Assembly (NCBI GenBank): GCA_002007465.1 | Contig: LNAC01000374.1 | Location: 976,949-1,040,948, forward strand | DNA: 64,000 nt | From: Ailurus styani | Lineage: Eukaryota; Chordata; Mammalia; Carnivora; Ailuridae | Direction: 5' to 3' | In this document: piece after piece, positions 23,601-37,040 of the stretch | Position numbering within the stretch: the first letter of the stretch is position 1 | How the letters are laid out: the number at the start of each line of letters is the position of its first letter | Position numbers and translations under genes: made by a program | Notes under the pieces: model-generated | Seen by the model: only the letters and a program-made list of their open reading frames with translations | The model's database searches: none | What the model was told of the DNA's origin: nothing

Positions 23601-25100
23601 ATCCTGGCGAAAAGGAAGATATTCTTCAATCCAGGAAAGCCCAATGGAAATGTGAAAACTGAATTGGTAAAGAATGGAAAAGAGAGGTGTGGAGAGAGTG
23701 TTAGACAGTAGTGATGTCTATATTAAAAAAAACACAATGCACAAGTTTTGCTAGATCCTAGTTATTGTATGCATGCCTGATGTTTTATGTTTGCATCAGA
23801 GTCTTAGAGTGTCAAAAATACTCTTTGTTTTTCACACCCATTATCAGCAGGTTTACTGGTTTGTCTTCACCTAGATGATGTTGCATTTTAAAATCCTGCA
23901 GGATGCTCCCTGTGGAAAGGTCTTTGAACAATAGGTGGACATAACAATTCTGTGCCATATGTGCTGCAATTTCTAACAAAATGCAGCATGGAAAAAACTG
24001 CTGTGGGCTTCATTTCCTTGCTTTGGGGGGACTATTTCCCTTTCTTGCAGTTATAACCAGGTATTTATGTTCATTTAATTTATACAGATTGGGAAATTAT
24101 ACTATAGAGTATATACCGAAATTGAAATGTAAATCAGGAAATAGTTTAAAACATGAAATGATTTCTCTTGCGCTATTAACAGCATGCATTGCAAATTCAT
24201 GCAAGGCAGTTGAGAATAGTATGCAGTGTGCTGTTTACCCAAGTTTCAGCTTCTGTTAGAGGATGTCTATTTTTATATATTACATCATCTCTGCTGCAGA
24301 ACTCCCGTGTCCACTGGGATTTACTGTTCTTTCATTCCATTTTGAAAGAAAGCTTGTATTGATGTCATAATTGGACCCATCTTTTGGTTGCACTTGGAAA
24401 TTGAAAGTAATAAGGGTGTTGTATAGCAAGTCATGCAATATTTCAAGCAATTTATTTGTCAAAAAGACCACTGCTACTTTGTCCTGCCTCTAATTGTGAA
24501 CACTGGTGGCTCTCTGTGCTTGTATATGTCTTAAATATATTTGGCTAAAATTTAGCTCTTAGTCTCAATAGCAAAGATCCTTTTCATCTTAGACTGTTTC
24601 ATTTCTTATGTGATTTTTTCTTCATGAGATTTTGCAGTGTTACATCCTGATTTTGAAAAATGTCTCTTTTCTTTGGGAAAATCTACTTTGATATTCAGGC
24701 CTATTTCCTAACAGTGCTGAATTGATCTTTTTACAATTAAGTTATCAGTAAGTTGTCTGTTTTACTGTTTGAAATATCAGGTGACTAGAAATGTTCTCTT
24801 TTGATTTTGAATCCAGTGTTAAAACATTATTAACTAGAAATGCCTTTCTGTCAGCTAGAAGATACTCTTGAAGAAACTCTAGTTTTGTATTCAGTGTATA
24901 AGTGTTAGGTTTAAGTCAGTTGTGAAAGGAAATATTTAAATTAATCACTAAAATGCCTACTATATGCTATACATATTTATGTATATAAGATCTTCCCCTT
25001 ATTCTCTCAAGAAAAATTAGTCATTATCCATATCACAGTAGTAAACCTTTTTCAAACCTTTGCTATAAAAAAAACTGATTAAGAGCAAACTTATACTTTT
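23601..25100. other. intron, nothing recognised
   Basis: Unique-looking AT-rich DNA. Open frames at 23981-24259 (+) and 24280-24471 (-) have no recognisable product or splice context. Confidence 0.5.
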
Positions 25101-25104
25101 AAAA

Positions 25105-25330
25105 CTAATAGCTTTATTGATTCATAATTCACATACCATACAGTTTACCAATTTAAAGTGCATAATTCAGTGGTTTTTCTTTTTTCTTTTCTTTTTTTAG
25201 GTAAGAAACACATAACATTAAATTTGCTGTCTTAACCATTTTTAAATGTATAGTTCAGTAGTGTTAAGAATATCAGTAGTAAACTTTTGACTGACTTGAA
25301 CATACACAGTTCACATTGTACCTAATATCT
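25105..25330 (-). mobile_element. L1M 3' UTR fragments, antisense
   Basis: Two partly overlapping reversed L1 3' UTR pieces: CACATACCATACAGTTTACC...AAAGTGCATAATTCAGTGG, then, after a T/C-rich run, AACCATTTTTAAATGTATAG. Confidence 0.65.
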
Positions 25331-26279
25331 TTTGTGGTTTAAATTAGAGGCTGAAAAGTGACTGAGATATTTTGGAAAAAAATAATTATAGAATCTATTG
25401 AGTAATTGTATTAAAGCAGTTTCTTATGGACTTAGTACGGGATTTATTTTTCTTATCTCTTCCTTTCTCTCTTTCAAGTGAAACATAGGGATGTCATATT
25501 GGAATTTGGAATTGCTAACCTAGAGGAGAAATGATGGACAGTAGAGTGAGCCAATCTGAAATATGAATTGCTCCTTGGGATGACTGATTGGCAGACTAAT
25601 TGAGAAGGGAAGATTTTTAAGGATGGAAAAGAAAATGTTCAGGTTGTCTTGATTTTTGCTTAGATGTCTATGAGGATAGTAATGATAATTGGTCACTTGC
25701 AGTTTGGGTACAATCCAGAAGCCATTTGCAAATGTTAGGAAATAAAGTTAAAATCTCAAAATAAGTTGTAACATTTTCCTTTCACTAATTATTAGCATAC
25801 TTTTACTTTCTGTCCATTTCTTTATACAGTTTTTTAAACTGAACCTTAAAAAAGCTCTGTCATCAGGAATTTTGGAATACTCAGGAAAGTTTTTGGGGAA
25901 AAAAAGATCATTTTCCCATTTGTTAATTTGTGACTTAAGCATGAGCATCCCAACTAACTGGGATGCAGAGAATACTCGGCATCATTGATATGCTTGGTGA
26001 CATTGATGCCCTTGACAGTGGGCATTATTGATGAGCACTTGATAGCGGCAGTCTTTTTTATGTCTCCTTTGTACGAACATTTTCCTAACTTTAATTAGAC
26101 CAGAAGAGTATGAGCAACTAACCTTTCCGCAAGTAGACTAAGGTGTTAGAGGGTTCAGCTGAAGTTGTATTTCATGTAAATACAGAATTTTGTCTTAAAG
26201 GAATGTATGGATGTTTGATAACTGTGGTATCTTTAAAAGAGCAAAAAGGCTGATTATTTTCTGGTTCATCTCTTACAGC

Positions 26280-27500
26280 TGTAGTTGTCAAAGTTTTTAA
26301 TTTCAGGACTCCTTTATACTCTTAAAACTTTTTGAGAGCTCCAACAAGCTTTTGCTTGTATGAGTTTTCTGTATCATTGTCTGCCATGCTAGAAGTTGAA
26401 ACTGAGAAATCTAAAAATATTTATTAATAATAACCTATTATATATTACATAAGGGTTTTTTAGTGAAAAATAACTGTATTTTACAAAACAAAAACATTTA
26501 TAAGAAGGGTAATGTTGTTTTATACTTTTGTTTAATATTTGGCCTGATAGAAGCAGCTGGATTCTCAAATGAACTTCTGAATAGAAGTGTTTGTTAGAAT
26601 CAAACTAACAAACATTAGTTTATTAGTGTTTGATAGAATCAAAACACTTTGATTTAAATCAAGTGTTTTAAATGTATTAATTGTATTGGATGGTTACCAA
26701 CAATCCATTTTGTAGTTACGGTAGTGATTTTTAAAGAGAGACATTTTTACTTAATTTATTGAGCATTTTCCTTTTAGAAATTTTTTCTTTCAAAAAAGAC
26801 AAATGTTTTTTTCCCTTTAGGAATTTTATCTATTTATATTATATTGAATATAATATACAACTTATATTCAGTCTGATATAATAACTCTTCTGGTTCAAGT
26901 ATATAAAGTATATGAAGAAACTCTGACCTCACACAGGTAGTTGGAAAAGTCAGGAGTATTTTAACAGCTTTTTCAAATAATCTTATTGATACACTTCACC
27001 AAAATTTAGCACATGGTTGTTTCTTAAAAATTTAGTTGCAATTAAGAATGTAAAGCTGTGTCAGTGAAGTTACTCTTCTATGAAAACTCATCAGTCTTAC
27101 TTACCCATGGGTCTTTTTATTCATGTATGATTTTGTAACATCATTCATTGGTCAGTAAATTAGGTTGTCACCCAAATTTTGGGATGTTATACAATATCCA
27201 AAAAATCACATTTATTAATATCATCACTACCAGTCTCACTAAAAAAGCCTCACTTAAGGGAAGCTGTCAGGCTTATGGTGTTAGATATAAATTTTACAAA
27301 AGTCTAATTTTTACTTGAAAGCTAAAATTTTATCATTGGCAAACAAAGTACCATCAGCTGTTTTCCTTGAAGTGACAAGCTCAGTTTGTTCATTTTCAAG
27401 AAAATATCTGCCAGATATCTAATTACAAATAGTCGTAGTTTATCCATTGCTTGTTCTTATAAATAAAGATAGTTTTCCCAAGTGCAGGAGCCCTTCTGAA
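26280..27500 (-). pseudogene. hAT-Charlie transposon remnant with transposase relic
   Basis: The minus strand near 27300-27400 retains a broken frame with LNKLSLSLQGK-like wording, the linker typical of mammalian hAT/Charlie transposases (also seen in domesticated ZBED and FAM200 proteins). The region from TTTGAGAGCTCCAACAAGC through GAAACTCTGACCTCACACAG to TCATTCATTGGTCAGTAAAT fits the same old DNA transposon. Frames are interrupted by stops, so no protein is expected. Exact ends and subfamily were not determined, and no intact terminal inverted repeats were located. Confidence 0.6.
26663..26832 (+). repeat. 170-bp direct repeat, copy 1
   Basis: Runs from GTGTTTTAAATGTATTAATT to GAATTTTATCTA and matches copy 2 (27697-27866) at a constant offset of 1034 bases, with only about eight scattered differences and no net length change. 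Confidence 0.9.
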
Positions 27501-27696
27501 CAGAGTCCTTTGTGACAGCATAGGTCCCATACCTATGAAGCTGACCCTAACCTTGTTTCCTATATGATTTTTCTTACTACTTCCTTTTCCTCTTTGCTGC
27601 TTAATTCCTTTATAGATACTAGGAGAAAATGGAAAGATCTCAAGCTAACTGTGGGTGGAATCAGAAGAATTTTAAAATGCTTTACATTAAATAATT

Positions 27697-27866
27697 GTGT
27701 TTTAAATGTATTAATTGTATTGGATGGTTACCAACAATCCATTTTGTAGTTACGATAGTAATTTTTAAAAAGAGACATTTTTACTTAATTTATTGAGCAT
27801 TTTCCTTTTAGAAATTTTTTCTTTAAAAAGAGACAAATGCTTTTTTCCCTTTAGGAATTTTATCTA
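27697..27866 (+). repeat. 170-bp direct repeat, copy 2
   Basis: Second copy of the repeat at 26663-26832. Sequence outside the matched interval differs on both sides, so this is not a plain tandem duplication of the whole 1034-bp interval. Confidence 0.9.
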
Positions 27867-27869
27867 GCC

Positions 27870-29742
27870 CCCACTGTACCCCCCCCCAAATGCTAACACC
27901 CCTTCCCTATTAATGTAATTATGGATCATTATGTGGAATTAAAATATATTTAAAATGCTTATGTCCAATTTTGTATGGTAGTGAAAGTATAGTAATCATA
28001 CCTGTAAAATGTCTGTTAGATAATGTTTAAAAGTGGATTTGGGATCTTAATCCAATGTCAATAAGACTAGTTTTAGGTCCTCATCCCCTAGTACCCTCGG
28101 GGGAAAATCGCTGTGGGTAGTTTTAACAACATCCTGTGAGTGATTCATATTTAATGTTCAGGATAATCTAATCCAATTTATTACAGATTGTTTCAGTTTG
28201 ATAGTATAAAATAAGTAACCTAGCAGTATGTTTAAAACTTTTTCTTCTAAAAACTCCACTTACTAATTTTTTGGAGATGGATTCTTTTCTCTTTGTTATC
28301 CTCTACTTTGAGTACCTATTGTCATTCTCTCTACCTTTTTATACTGACTCTTTGTTTTGTTTTGTGTCCAAATAAAGAGTCTGCCTTCAGTCTTTTCCAT
28401 CCACTTGTTCTGCTTATGTTAAGACATTAGGGGCTAGATTCTTTTGTCATCACAAAGTGTGATTTACCACTGATTGTGCTCAGAGGTTCAATGTGATTCA
28501 GTAATCAACTGTTAAAGCAAAATATCTGACTGACTAGAACTGCTTTTGGAAAGGGACTGAAAATGTCCCTGCTCCACAGACTTCAAATTGTGGGTGGGTT
28601 TTCCTTGATCAAAGCTGAAATGTCCACATGAATTTTTTATGGGGTTAGTGGTTACTATAGATTTGTGTATCATTTCTCACATAGAGAAATATCTCCTTTA
28701 AATAGTTATCTCAATTTCTCCCTACTGTATTTTTACCTTTACTGTAAATACCATGTTTTGCAGTCATTTGAGTATGTTAATATCTTAGAGTTTTGGCTTT
28801 TGTTTTTAATCTTACAAGTCCATTGGGTTGGGTGGCATATATTTTTAAACTTTGATCCAACAGATTTTTATTTTGCTTTTTGTCATTGAAAAACCTATAA
28901 AATATAAGCCATCAAGAAAAATAGGTTTTGTTATACATTTGTTGTAAGGCAGTCTTTTAGTGAGGAGTTTCATGTGATGGACAATACATTTTGGTTAGGT
29001 CTGTCACACTGTTCAGCAGTTGATCCCTGATTTCTTGTTTCCTAACTTACCCACTTAGTGTTGAAGTCAAATGTAGAATGAATAAGTGACTGACTTATTC
29101 TGTTTAATATTTATAGATTTATTGTTATGTGTTGATACTATGAACTGCTACTTTATGGCACAACCAGGAGATATAATCTTCCATGAACATTATCCATCTG
29201 GCCAGTTGTGAACAAGTCTAACAATTGTGATAGTCTGATATATACAATTAATTATTTGAGTATTATTTAAAAATATCAGCATGGTGGTAATTGAAAATTT
29301 CAAAGTGCAACTAAAATGTGAATAGGTAAAATACTCTGCCTTTTTAGAGCTTTTAAGGAGAGGGAAAAATGAGATGTGTGGTTTGGGCTTTGTTCATTTA
29401 TTTATGAGAAGGACAATTGAATGTTGTCATCTTAAACTCATGTGGTCATATATCGTAGGCTGACTTCTTTTTCAAGAGAACACTTAAAAAATTTTTCTGG
29501 CATCTAAAATATTTTCTATGTTGAGACAATCTTCTATATTTAATTATTTTCCAGGCAGATTTACTTGGAAGCATTTCCTGTCTGGAATATATTTAATTAC
29601 AGTAGTGGGACAGTCACAGTTCTATTCCTGATTGTGAAGTCTATTGATTAATGCTTCTGTTTATGAATATTGTCATTTTCTCTTAGAATGAAGATTGTTC
29701 AACCATTATGAAAACATACACATTTTGATATTTATTTAAAGA
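27870..29742. other. AT-rich intron, nothing recognised
   Basis: A C run at 27881-27888 and otherwise unremarkable AT-rich DNA. No exon or repeat family recognised. Confidence 0.5.
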
Positions 29743-29927
29743 CTTTTTTTTTTTTTTTTTGAGAGGGAAAGAGTAGTGGGGTCAGGTAAGGGAAGAGGGC
29801 GAGAGAGAATCTTAAGCAGGTCCACACCTAGTGTGGAGCCCAAAGTGGGGCTCAGTCTCAGAACCCTGAGGTTATGACCTGTGCTGCAATCAAGAGTTGG
29901 ACACTTAACCGACTGACCCACCCCAGA
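29743..29927 (-). mobile_element. CAN-SINE, antisense
   Basis: Poly-T (about 29744-29760), GAGAGGGAAAGAG middle and a diverged reversed head (GACTGACCCACCCCAG). Imperfect target CATTTTGATATT / CATTGGATATT flanks it. Confidence 0.88.
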
Positions 29928-30284
29928 CATTGGATATTAAAAGTGAGAGTATGTTAAAAGTTAAATTCCTAAAGAGAAAATAGCCTTTAAAAGCAGATGG
30001 TATCTCATATACCATAGTACACCTTTCGCACAGTATAGTATATAATAGGTGCTCAGCAGCATCTTGGTTGTACATTGGTGTCTTTGGATCAAACTCACAA
30101 AGTTAGCATTACTGAATATTCCTAGGAGTGGCATTATAGAGCTACCTGCATTAGCAGTTCTACACAAGGGTATCTGCACAGGAATATTAATCCTGGCCAT
30201 CTGTGTGGTGTTAAATAATGGAATCCCCAAACCTTGAGTGCAACTGACTTTTTAGAATATCTTGGGAGGAATAAAATTTACCCT

Positions 30285-30485
30285 TATTGAATCCTTATGA
30301 TATATATCAGTTGGCTAGGTATTATCCCCTATATTTTGTCAATTAAACTTTGTAGTTCTAAACACTAAGGTGATGGTCTCTCCACTGATAAGAGATAAGC
30401 ATGCTAAGGTCAAAAAGGTTAAGTTACATGTTCAGTGTTTATGGTACTCAGAGTCAAACCTAGACATCTGTCTTTTTCCAATCCT
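30285..30485 (+). mobile_element. MIR element, diverged
   Basis: Retains AGGTATTATCCCCTATATTTT, AAGGTCAAAAAGGTTAAGTT and CTCAGAGTCAAACCTAGACA in MIR order. Confidence 0.55.
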
Positions 30486-31474
30486 GATATTTAAAATTAT
30501 TTATTTTTAAAAATGAACATAGTTTATTTTTATGTTACTTGAACTTTAAATTTGATCTGAAAGAGATATGTATCAAATAATTCAGCCACTTTAGATGCCT
30601 GCTATTTAAGTACCTTGAAAAGACATAGGCTAGAGCACAGAATGTCCAGTGTGAAAAATAATTACTAGATTATATTGGCAATAATTTAGGCTTTGGTTGA
30701 TTCATAAGTATTTTTGTTGCAAGTACCTTTCCTTTTCAAACCATCTCTCTCATCAGTGAAGCTCAGCATTCCCCCCCCCTTAACCATTAGTTTTCATTCC
30801 AGTATAGAAATGGGTTTTTACTATTGAGTAGTACCATTTTGTAGCAAAGGTGACTATGTAACAAATGTATTTTAAGTTAGTTTCACTATCATTGTAAGTA
30901 ACAAAAGCCAAATCTTGCTGAAAGATTTCTTGTAAGTATGACTTTTTAATGAATCAAAATAACTTAGAGTTGTCTGAAAGTAGTCAAAGTTTTTAGAGAT
31001 GAAAAAATAAAGTCATGAAATTGTTTGCTTCTGCATCAGAAAATATTGGAAGTTTTGGTAATATTTAAGAAAAATGAAAACATAAGTAATTTTAAAGGAT
31101 TTAAAAACATTTTATAAAACTGATTAGTTATATATAATATTTAATCAATTATTGCTAAATTAAGAAAATTATCTTTCACTTACCTTCTTCTAAACTTGGC
31201 AACTCTTAATTTTTGAACTAAGGATGTTTAAAAAAAACCCTCTAATCTATTGTCTAATTAGCACTATAATTTTTAAAAAGTAAGAGCATTTTAATATTTC
31301 CCTTCTAACTGCCAAAATAAGGAAGACAGAAATCTCAGAATAAAGGAATAGTTACTACCAAAAAATCTTATTACAAGATAAATTTATTCCATTCAATGGG
31401 TCTCTCTTTTTCTGTTCTATTTGTATCATCCCTTTTATCCCTGTTGTGCTACCAGCTAATGTTTGGTAATAGCT

Positions 31475-31652
31475 GTGGTAGAGGGCTTAGTCACTTAAGT
31501 GTCTGCCTTCAGCTTAGGTCATGATCCCAGAGTCCTGGGATCGAGTCTCACATTGGACTCCTTGCTTAGTAGGGTGCTACCTTTTCCCTCTGCCCGCCAC
31601 TCCCTCTGCTTGTGCTCTCTCTCTGACAAATAAATAAATAAAATAAAATAAA
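31475..31652 (+). mobile_element. CAN-SINE, sense, old, head-degraded
   Basis: The head is badly diverged (GAGGGCTTAGTCACTTAAGT), but TCATGATCCCAGAGTCCTGG, GTGCTCTCTCTCTGAC and the AAATAAATAAATAAAATAAA tail are clear. AATAGC at both edges may be the target. Confidence 0.88.
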
Positions 31653-32644
31653 AATAGCCTTGTTAGATAACCTTAAGAACTTGAAAGGGTTTTAGTTATC
31701 TCCTAACCACTTAATACAATTTATTTTTCTCTATAGAATCACTGACATTCAGCCTCTGCTGTAAGATTTTTAATTACAACTAGCACTGATATTTGCAAGA
31801 TAGTCTTTACATAATATGTCAGAATTGTACCCTACTGCCTAGTACAAAGTAAGGGTTTAGTAAATCATAACAATTATTACTTATTATAGGGAAGGGCTAA
31901 TTATGAAGAAACTTTTCCTTAGGTTTAGCTGAAATCTGCTTCTCTATAATTTTAGTTCATGGTTCTAGATTTCTTCTAAAGCAACACAAATGAATATTCA
32001 TATTCCATTTTCATATAACTACGCTTCAGATAAAGAGATCCTAGGTTTTTTCTGGGTTAAACATTGCTAACGTCTTGTACTTTCCTAAACACCTTGTCAT
32101 CTAGGTTTTCTGCTCTTAGTACTATAGTTACTCATTATTTCTCCAAGTTATGATGTCTAGAACTGGCTGCTACCACTTACATAAGGTCCTATAGTACCCT
32201 ACAGTGCAGATTATAGTAGAACTTTGTCTTTCTTACCGTGGACATTATATGTCTGATGATGTAAACCATGATTATATGAGAGTTGTAAGGTATTATGTAT
32301 TGGCTCATATGGAGCTTTTAGCCAGCTCAGTTTTATAGGTAAGTCTTCCTACCTCCTCCCACCCCTGTGAATTGTTCTTCCAGGCTGATATCCCTTATAT
32401 TGTAATTGTGCAAGTGACATTTTGATAGTACGCATGTAGATGTTTATATTTATCCCTGTTAAATTTTCTGGTTTTAGGCTACTCTTTTCACCTGTCATAT
32501 TACTTAAAACACCTGATTTTGTCGGTAAACAAATTGAACATCTTTCATGGTTATACAATTATCCTGTGCCTGTTTCGTTATCTTGAAGCTGGTGTAATAA
32601 TACTTCACAGGATAGTTTTGAAAAAGTTTAAGTAGAATCACTTA

Positions 32645-32775
32645 TGCATTCATTCTTTTTTTGAGTAATTACTAAGTGGTAAGCCTAAGAAATAAAGCAT
32701 AATTTGTCATTAACAGTATCAAATAAATAAACTGTATGGCCCCTGCCTTCAGCTAACTTACATTGCAGTTTGTGA
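32645..32775 (-). mobile_element. L2 fragment, antisense
   Basis: TTGAGTAATTACTAAGTGGT...AATAAATAAACTGTATGGCCCCTGCCTTCAGCTAACTTACATT resembles the reversed L2 3' end. Confidence 0.45.
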
Positions 32776-33311
32776 TCAATAGTCCCCTTATTATTCAATA
32801 AAAATGGAGCACAATTCATGTGCTTATGTAAATATATTAACCATAAGGGAATAAGTTACATGCCAAATCAGTAATAAAGGTAATAATTGCTAATGAATTT
32901 AGTGTTGCTTTGTGAAATACTGTAGTAGGGAGCCCACATTGAGTACCAGTGTATAAGGACTTCACCTCTATAACAGCATTTCAAGATGAAGTCTGGTATT
33001 TTCTTAAAACAAGTTCTAGGAAATGAAATAAGCTTTGTTAAATTAGCTATTAAAGTCTATTCATTTTTTGAATAAATGCATTGGAAAATGATGTTGAAAT
33101 TTCTCACTGAATTACAGCCTACTTTATTTTCTTTTTCTGCATGTGTCCCATCTCATGTTATCTTTTAATTTTTCTCTTCTAACACTCATCATGTAAATAT
33201 TGGGCATACTTATTACAGATGGGTTACTATGTTAATTTTCCAATTATCAATCAAGGGTATCACAAACAGTATGTTGTCATGAACTTTTTTTATTAAAGAA
33301 AGAAATAGCCT

Positions 33312-35199
33312 ATAATAGCCACCAAAAAACTGCTAGAACTGATAAATGAGTTCAAATAAAAGGTTACAAATTCAATCTATGGAAATTTGTTGCATTTCTA
33401 TACACCAATAATGAAGCAGCAGAAAGAGAAATTAAGGAAACAATCCCATTTACAATTGCACCAATGTAATAGGATACCTAGGAATAAACCTAATCAAGGA
33501 GGTGAAAGACTTATACTCTGAAAACTATAAAACACTAATGAAAGAAATTCAAGATGACATAAAGAAATGGGAGGACATTCCATGCTCATGGATTGGAAGA
33601 ACAAATACTGTTAAAACGTCTGTAGTACCCAAAGCAATCTACACATTCAGTGCAATTCCTATCAAAATACCAAAAGCATTTTTCACAGAACTAGAACAAT
33701 CCTAAAATTTGTATGGAACCACAAAAGACCCTGAACAGCTGAAGCAATCATGAAAAAGCAAAGTGGAGACATCACAATTCTTGACTTGAAGTTTTATTAC
33801 AAAACTGTGGTAATAAAAACAGTATAGTACTGGCACAAAAATAGACACATAGGTCAATGGAACAGAACAGAAAACCCAGAAATAAACCCACAATTATATG
33901 TCAATTAATCTTCGACAAAGCAGGAAAGACTATCCAATAGGAAAAATACAGTTTCTTCAACAAATGGTGTTGGAAAACTGGACCGCAACATGTAAATAAA
34001 GAAACTGAGCTACTTTCTTTACACCATACATAACAATGAATTCAAAAGAACAAAAGACCTAAATGTGAGACCTGAAACCATCAAAATCATAGAAGAGAGC
34101 ACAGACAGTAACTTCTCTGACATCAGAGACTTTTTTCTAGATAGGTCTCCTGAGGCAACGGAAATAAAAGCAAAAATAAACTGTTAGGACTATATCAAAA
34201 TAAAAAGCTTCTGTACAGTAAAGGATGCAATTAACAAAACTAAAAGGCAGCCTATAGAATGGGAGAAGATATTTGCAAGTGGCATATCTAAAAAGAGGTT
34301 AGTGTCCAAAATATATATAAAGAGCTTATAAAACTCAATACCTAAAAAATGAATAATCCAACAAAAAATGGGTGGAAGACCTGAACGGACATTTTCCCAA
34401 AGAAAACATACATATGGCAACAAGCAAATGAAAAGATGCTCAACATCACTAATCATCAGGGAAATGCAAATCAGCACTACAATGGCATATCACCTTACAC
34501 CTGTCAAGAATGGCTAATATCAACAACACAAGAAACAACAGGTGTTAATGAGGATGTGGAGAAAGGGGAACCCTCATGCACTATTGGTGGGAATACAAAC
34601 TGGTGCATTCGCTCTGGAAAACAGTATGGAGGCTCCTCAGAAAGTTAAAAATAGAACTACTTACTCTGCGATACAGTAATTGCCCTAGTGGGTATTTACC
34701 TAGAGAAAACAAAAACACCAATTCAGAGGGATACATACATCTCTATGTTTATAGCAGCATTATTTACAATAGCCAAGATATCAAAGCAGCTCAAATGTCC
34801 ATCAATTGATGAATGTGTAAAGAAGTAGAGTATATATGCACATAATATATACAATGGAATATTATTCAGTCATCAAGAGAATAAAACCTTGCCATTTGCA
34901 AAAATGTGGATGGAGTTAGAGAGTATAATGTTAAGTGAAATAAGTCAGAGAAAGACAAATGCTGTATGATTTCACTCATACGTGGAATTTAAAAAATAAA
35001 TAAGGAAAGGGAAAAGGGCGGGGGGAAGAAACCAAGAAACAGACTCTTAACTATAGAGAAAAAACTGATGGTACCTGAGGGGAGGTGGGTTGAGGGTGGG
35101 TAAAATAGGTGATGGGGATTTAGGAGGGCACTTGTCAAATGGACACCAGGTGATTAAAATAAAAACATGAAAAAGAGAGAAAAGAACTTGAGAAGAAAA
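33312..35199 (+). mobile_element. 5'-truncated L1, sense: ORF2 3' part plus 3' UTR
   Basis: It begins inside the ORF2 reverse-transcriptase region (AAAACTGCTAGAACT, TTTCTATACACCAATAATGA) and runs through the typical KDLYSENYK-like segment, the EKGEPSCTIGGN segment and a carnivore-type 3' UTR (GGTGATGGGGATTTAGGAGG, GGCACTTGTCAAATG) to an A-rich tail. ORF2 is broken by several stops; partial frames lie at 33502-33705 and 34436-34648. An imperfect target (AAGAAATAGCCTA / AAGAAAGCCTA) may flank it. It is a dead copy. Confidence 0.93.
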
Positions 35200-36989
35200 A
35201 GAAAGCCTAAAGGTTTCTTTGGAATGTGTCTTTGAACTATATGTGGGTGAAAGTTTTGGACTCTTAGTTTGGTCTTTCTGATCCTGAGTGTTAATCGAAG
35301 TAACAGGTTTCCAGTGTTTGTGAAACCTGTATTTAAATTCAGCACTGTACTTACTCAGCAATTATTGTGTGTCAGACATTGTGTTGGTATCTTTCATGTA
35401 TTTCTTAATTAAATTATTTTTAATCATGAAATTAAGTACCATTTTTATTTGGTCAAAGTAGAAAAAATAAAATTGTCTACAAAATCTTTAGGAGGATGTG
35501 CATGGAAGATGTGTCTGAAGTATATACCCAGGGATAGACAGAGAAGATAATGTGAAATGTAGGGTTGAATTATGGTATAAAGAATCTTTGGATAATCAAC
35601 TTTTCCTTTGAAATCATCATACTAGTGGGGGAGGGGGATATATTGGGTTTAGGAAGAGAGGAAGACTTCTGACTCTACCTCCTACAATAACTTTATTTTG
35701 TATTGGCTTAGTGCTTAATTCGTTTGGGATATCCATAGAAAAAAACAGCATTTAAAATGTCATTTCTTTGGTGAACAATAAAATATTAGAAATGAGACTT
35801 GTAAAATTTCTTGTTTCTAGATACCAAAGAGTAAGTTCTTCTACCTTCTCCCACAGAATCTCTCCAAAACTATAGTTTTTCCTCTTAGGTAGGGGGAATA
35901 GGGAGGAAATCGATACATAGTAGGTAAGTAAAGTAAATGATATTAGAGACCTGGAGTTCTATTTTGTATTCTTCCAAACTACCAAGCCTATAGTTTTATA
36001 CAGTTTATTTTCTATGAAAGATGAATAAATTATTTTATTGCTTTCCTTAAGTTATGACTAAGCGTAATTAAAATACTTGTAAAGCACATGGAGATCTATG
36101 GATAAACAGTATAGATATTATAAATAAATGTATAACCCTAAATGTGGTTAATAATTACTGAGAATAACAGTCTATTTTTCTCAGTTTCATAATAATTAAA
36201 AATCAAATACAATAGGTGGAAAAATATGAATACATTATATTCATACATATAAATATGAATGGCATTAAATTTAGTATGGAAAGGCCTTACATTAAGTAGT
36301 GTCCTGAACTCTGGATGTAATCTCTATCTTTTGGATCATGTTACTAATAGAAGTTATTAGATGTTCTTGACATGGGACAGAAGGTTGTTACATGGTCCTT
36401 TTTCTAGCTGGATCTATTTAATGCTATTTGCTGAATCTAGATGGTTAAGGAATGGAGCAAATAAAACTCAGATTAAGGGTACTTCAAGGTTGAGTGTAAG
36501 TTCTTGTTTGTATAAAATCTGTAATGGAATTCTCTTAAATTTTTGGTTTCTATTTTATTTCTCAAGCAGTGTTTGGCATATTATAGCCTGGCATAATTGT
36601 GTTTTAAAAGTACGAGGTAGTAGGGATAGTAAATTTCCAGTATTACAGACATGAGTTTTAAGATATGTAGGTTGTAGGCACGAAGCCAGATTGTGAGAGA
36701 AATCACACCAAGTCTCAGCACAGAAAAGCAACGGTGCCTGAGGATGTGTGATTTTATGACATCACCTATCAGGTTCTCCCATTTAGTTTCCTTCTTGAGA
36801 GAAGTGACACATTTTCCCAGAGAGAGGCAAGCAATGGCAAACTTTCACATGTAAGGTCAGACACTATCAGCATGGGGGTAATTTGACTTAAACTTGGAGG
36901 AGAGTTTTTGTCACATGAACATATGGGACACGGGCTAGATGGATGGAATTTGTAGAACTTGATTATTTAGTTCCTGGGTTGCCATTATT

Positions 36990-36990
<1 letters not shown>
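35200..36990. other. intron, nothing recognised
   Basis: No exon or repeat family recognised. The stretch 36660-36900 is less AT-rich and non-repetitive, but no function is visible. Confidence 0.45.
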
Positions 36991-36992
<2 letters not shown>

Positions 36993-37020
<28 letters not shown>

Positions 37021-37040
37021 CACGTGCGTGTGTGCATGAG
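36993..37040 (+). repeat. (TG)n microsatellite
   Basis: A pure TG run of about 14 repeats, then an imperfect CACGTGCGTGTGTGCATG end. Confidence 0.97.

Noticed and set aside
33502..34809. ORFs resembling reverse-transcriptase segments as live genes
   Set aside because: They are broken pieces of L1 ORF2 in a 5'-truncated element.
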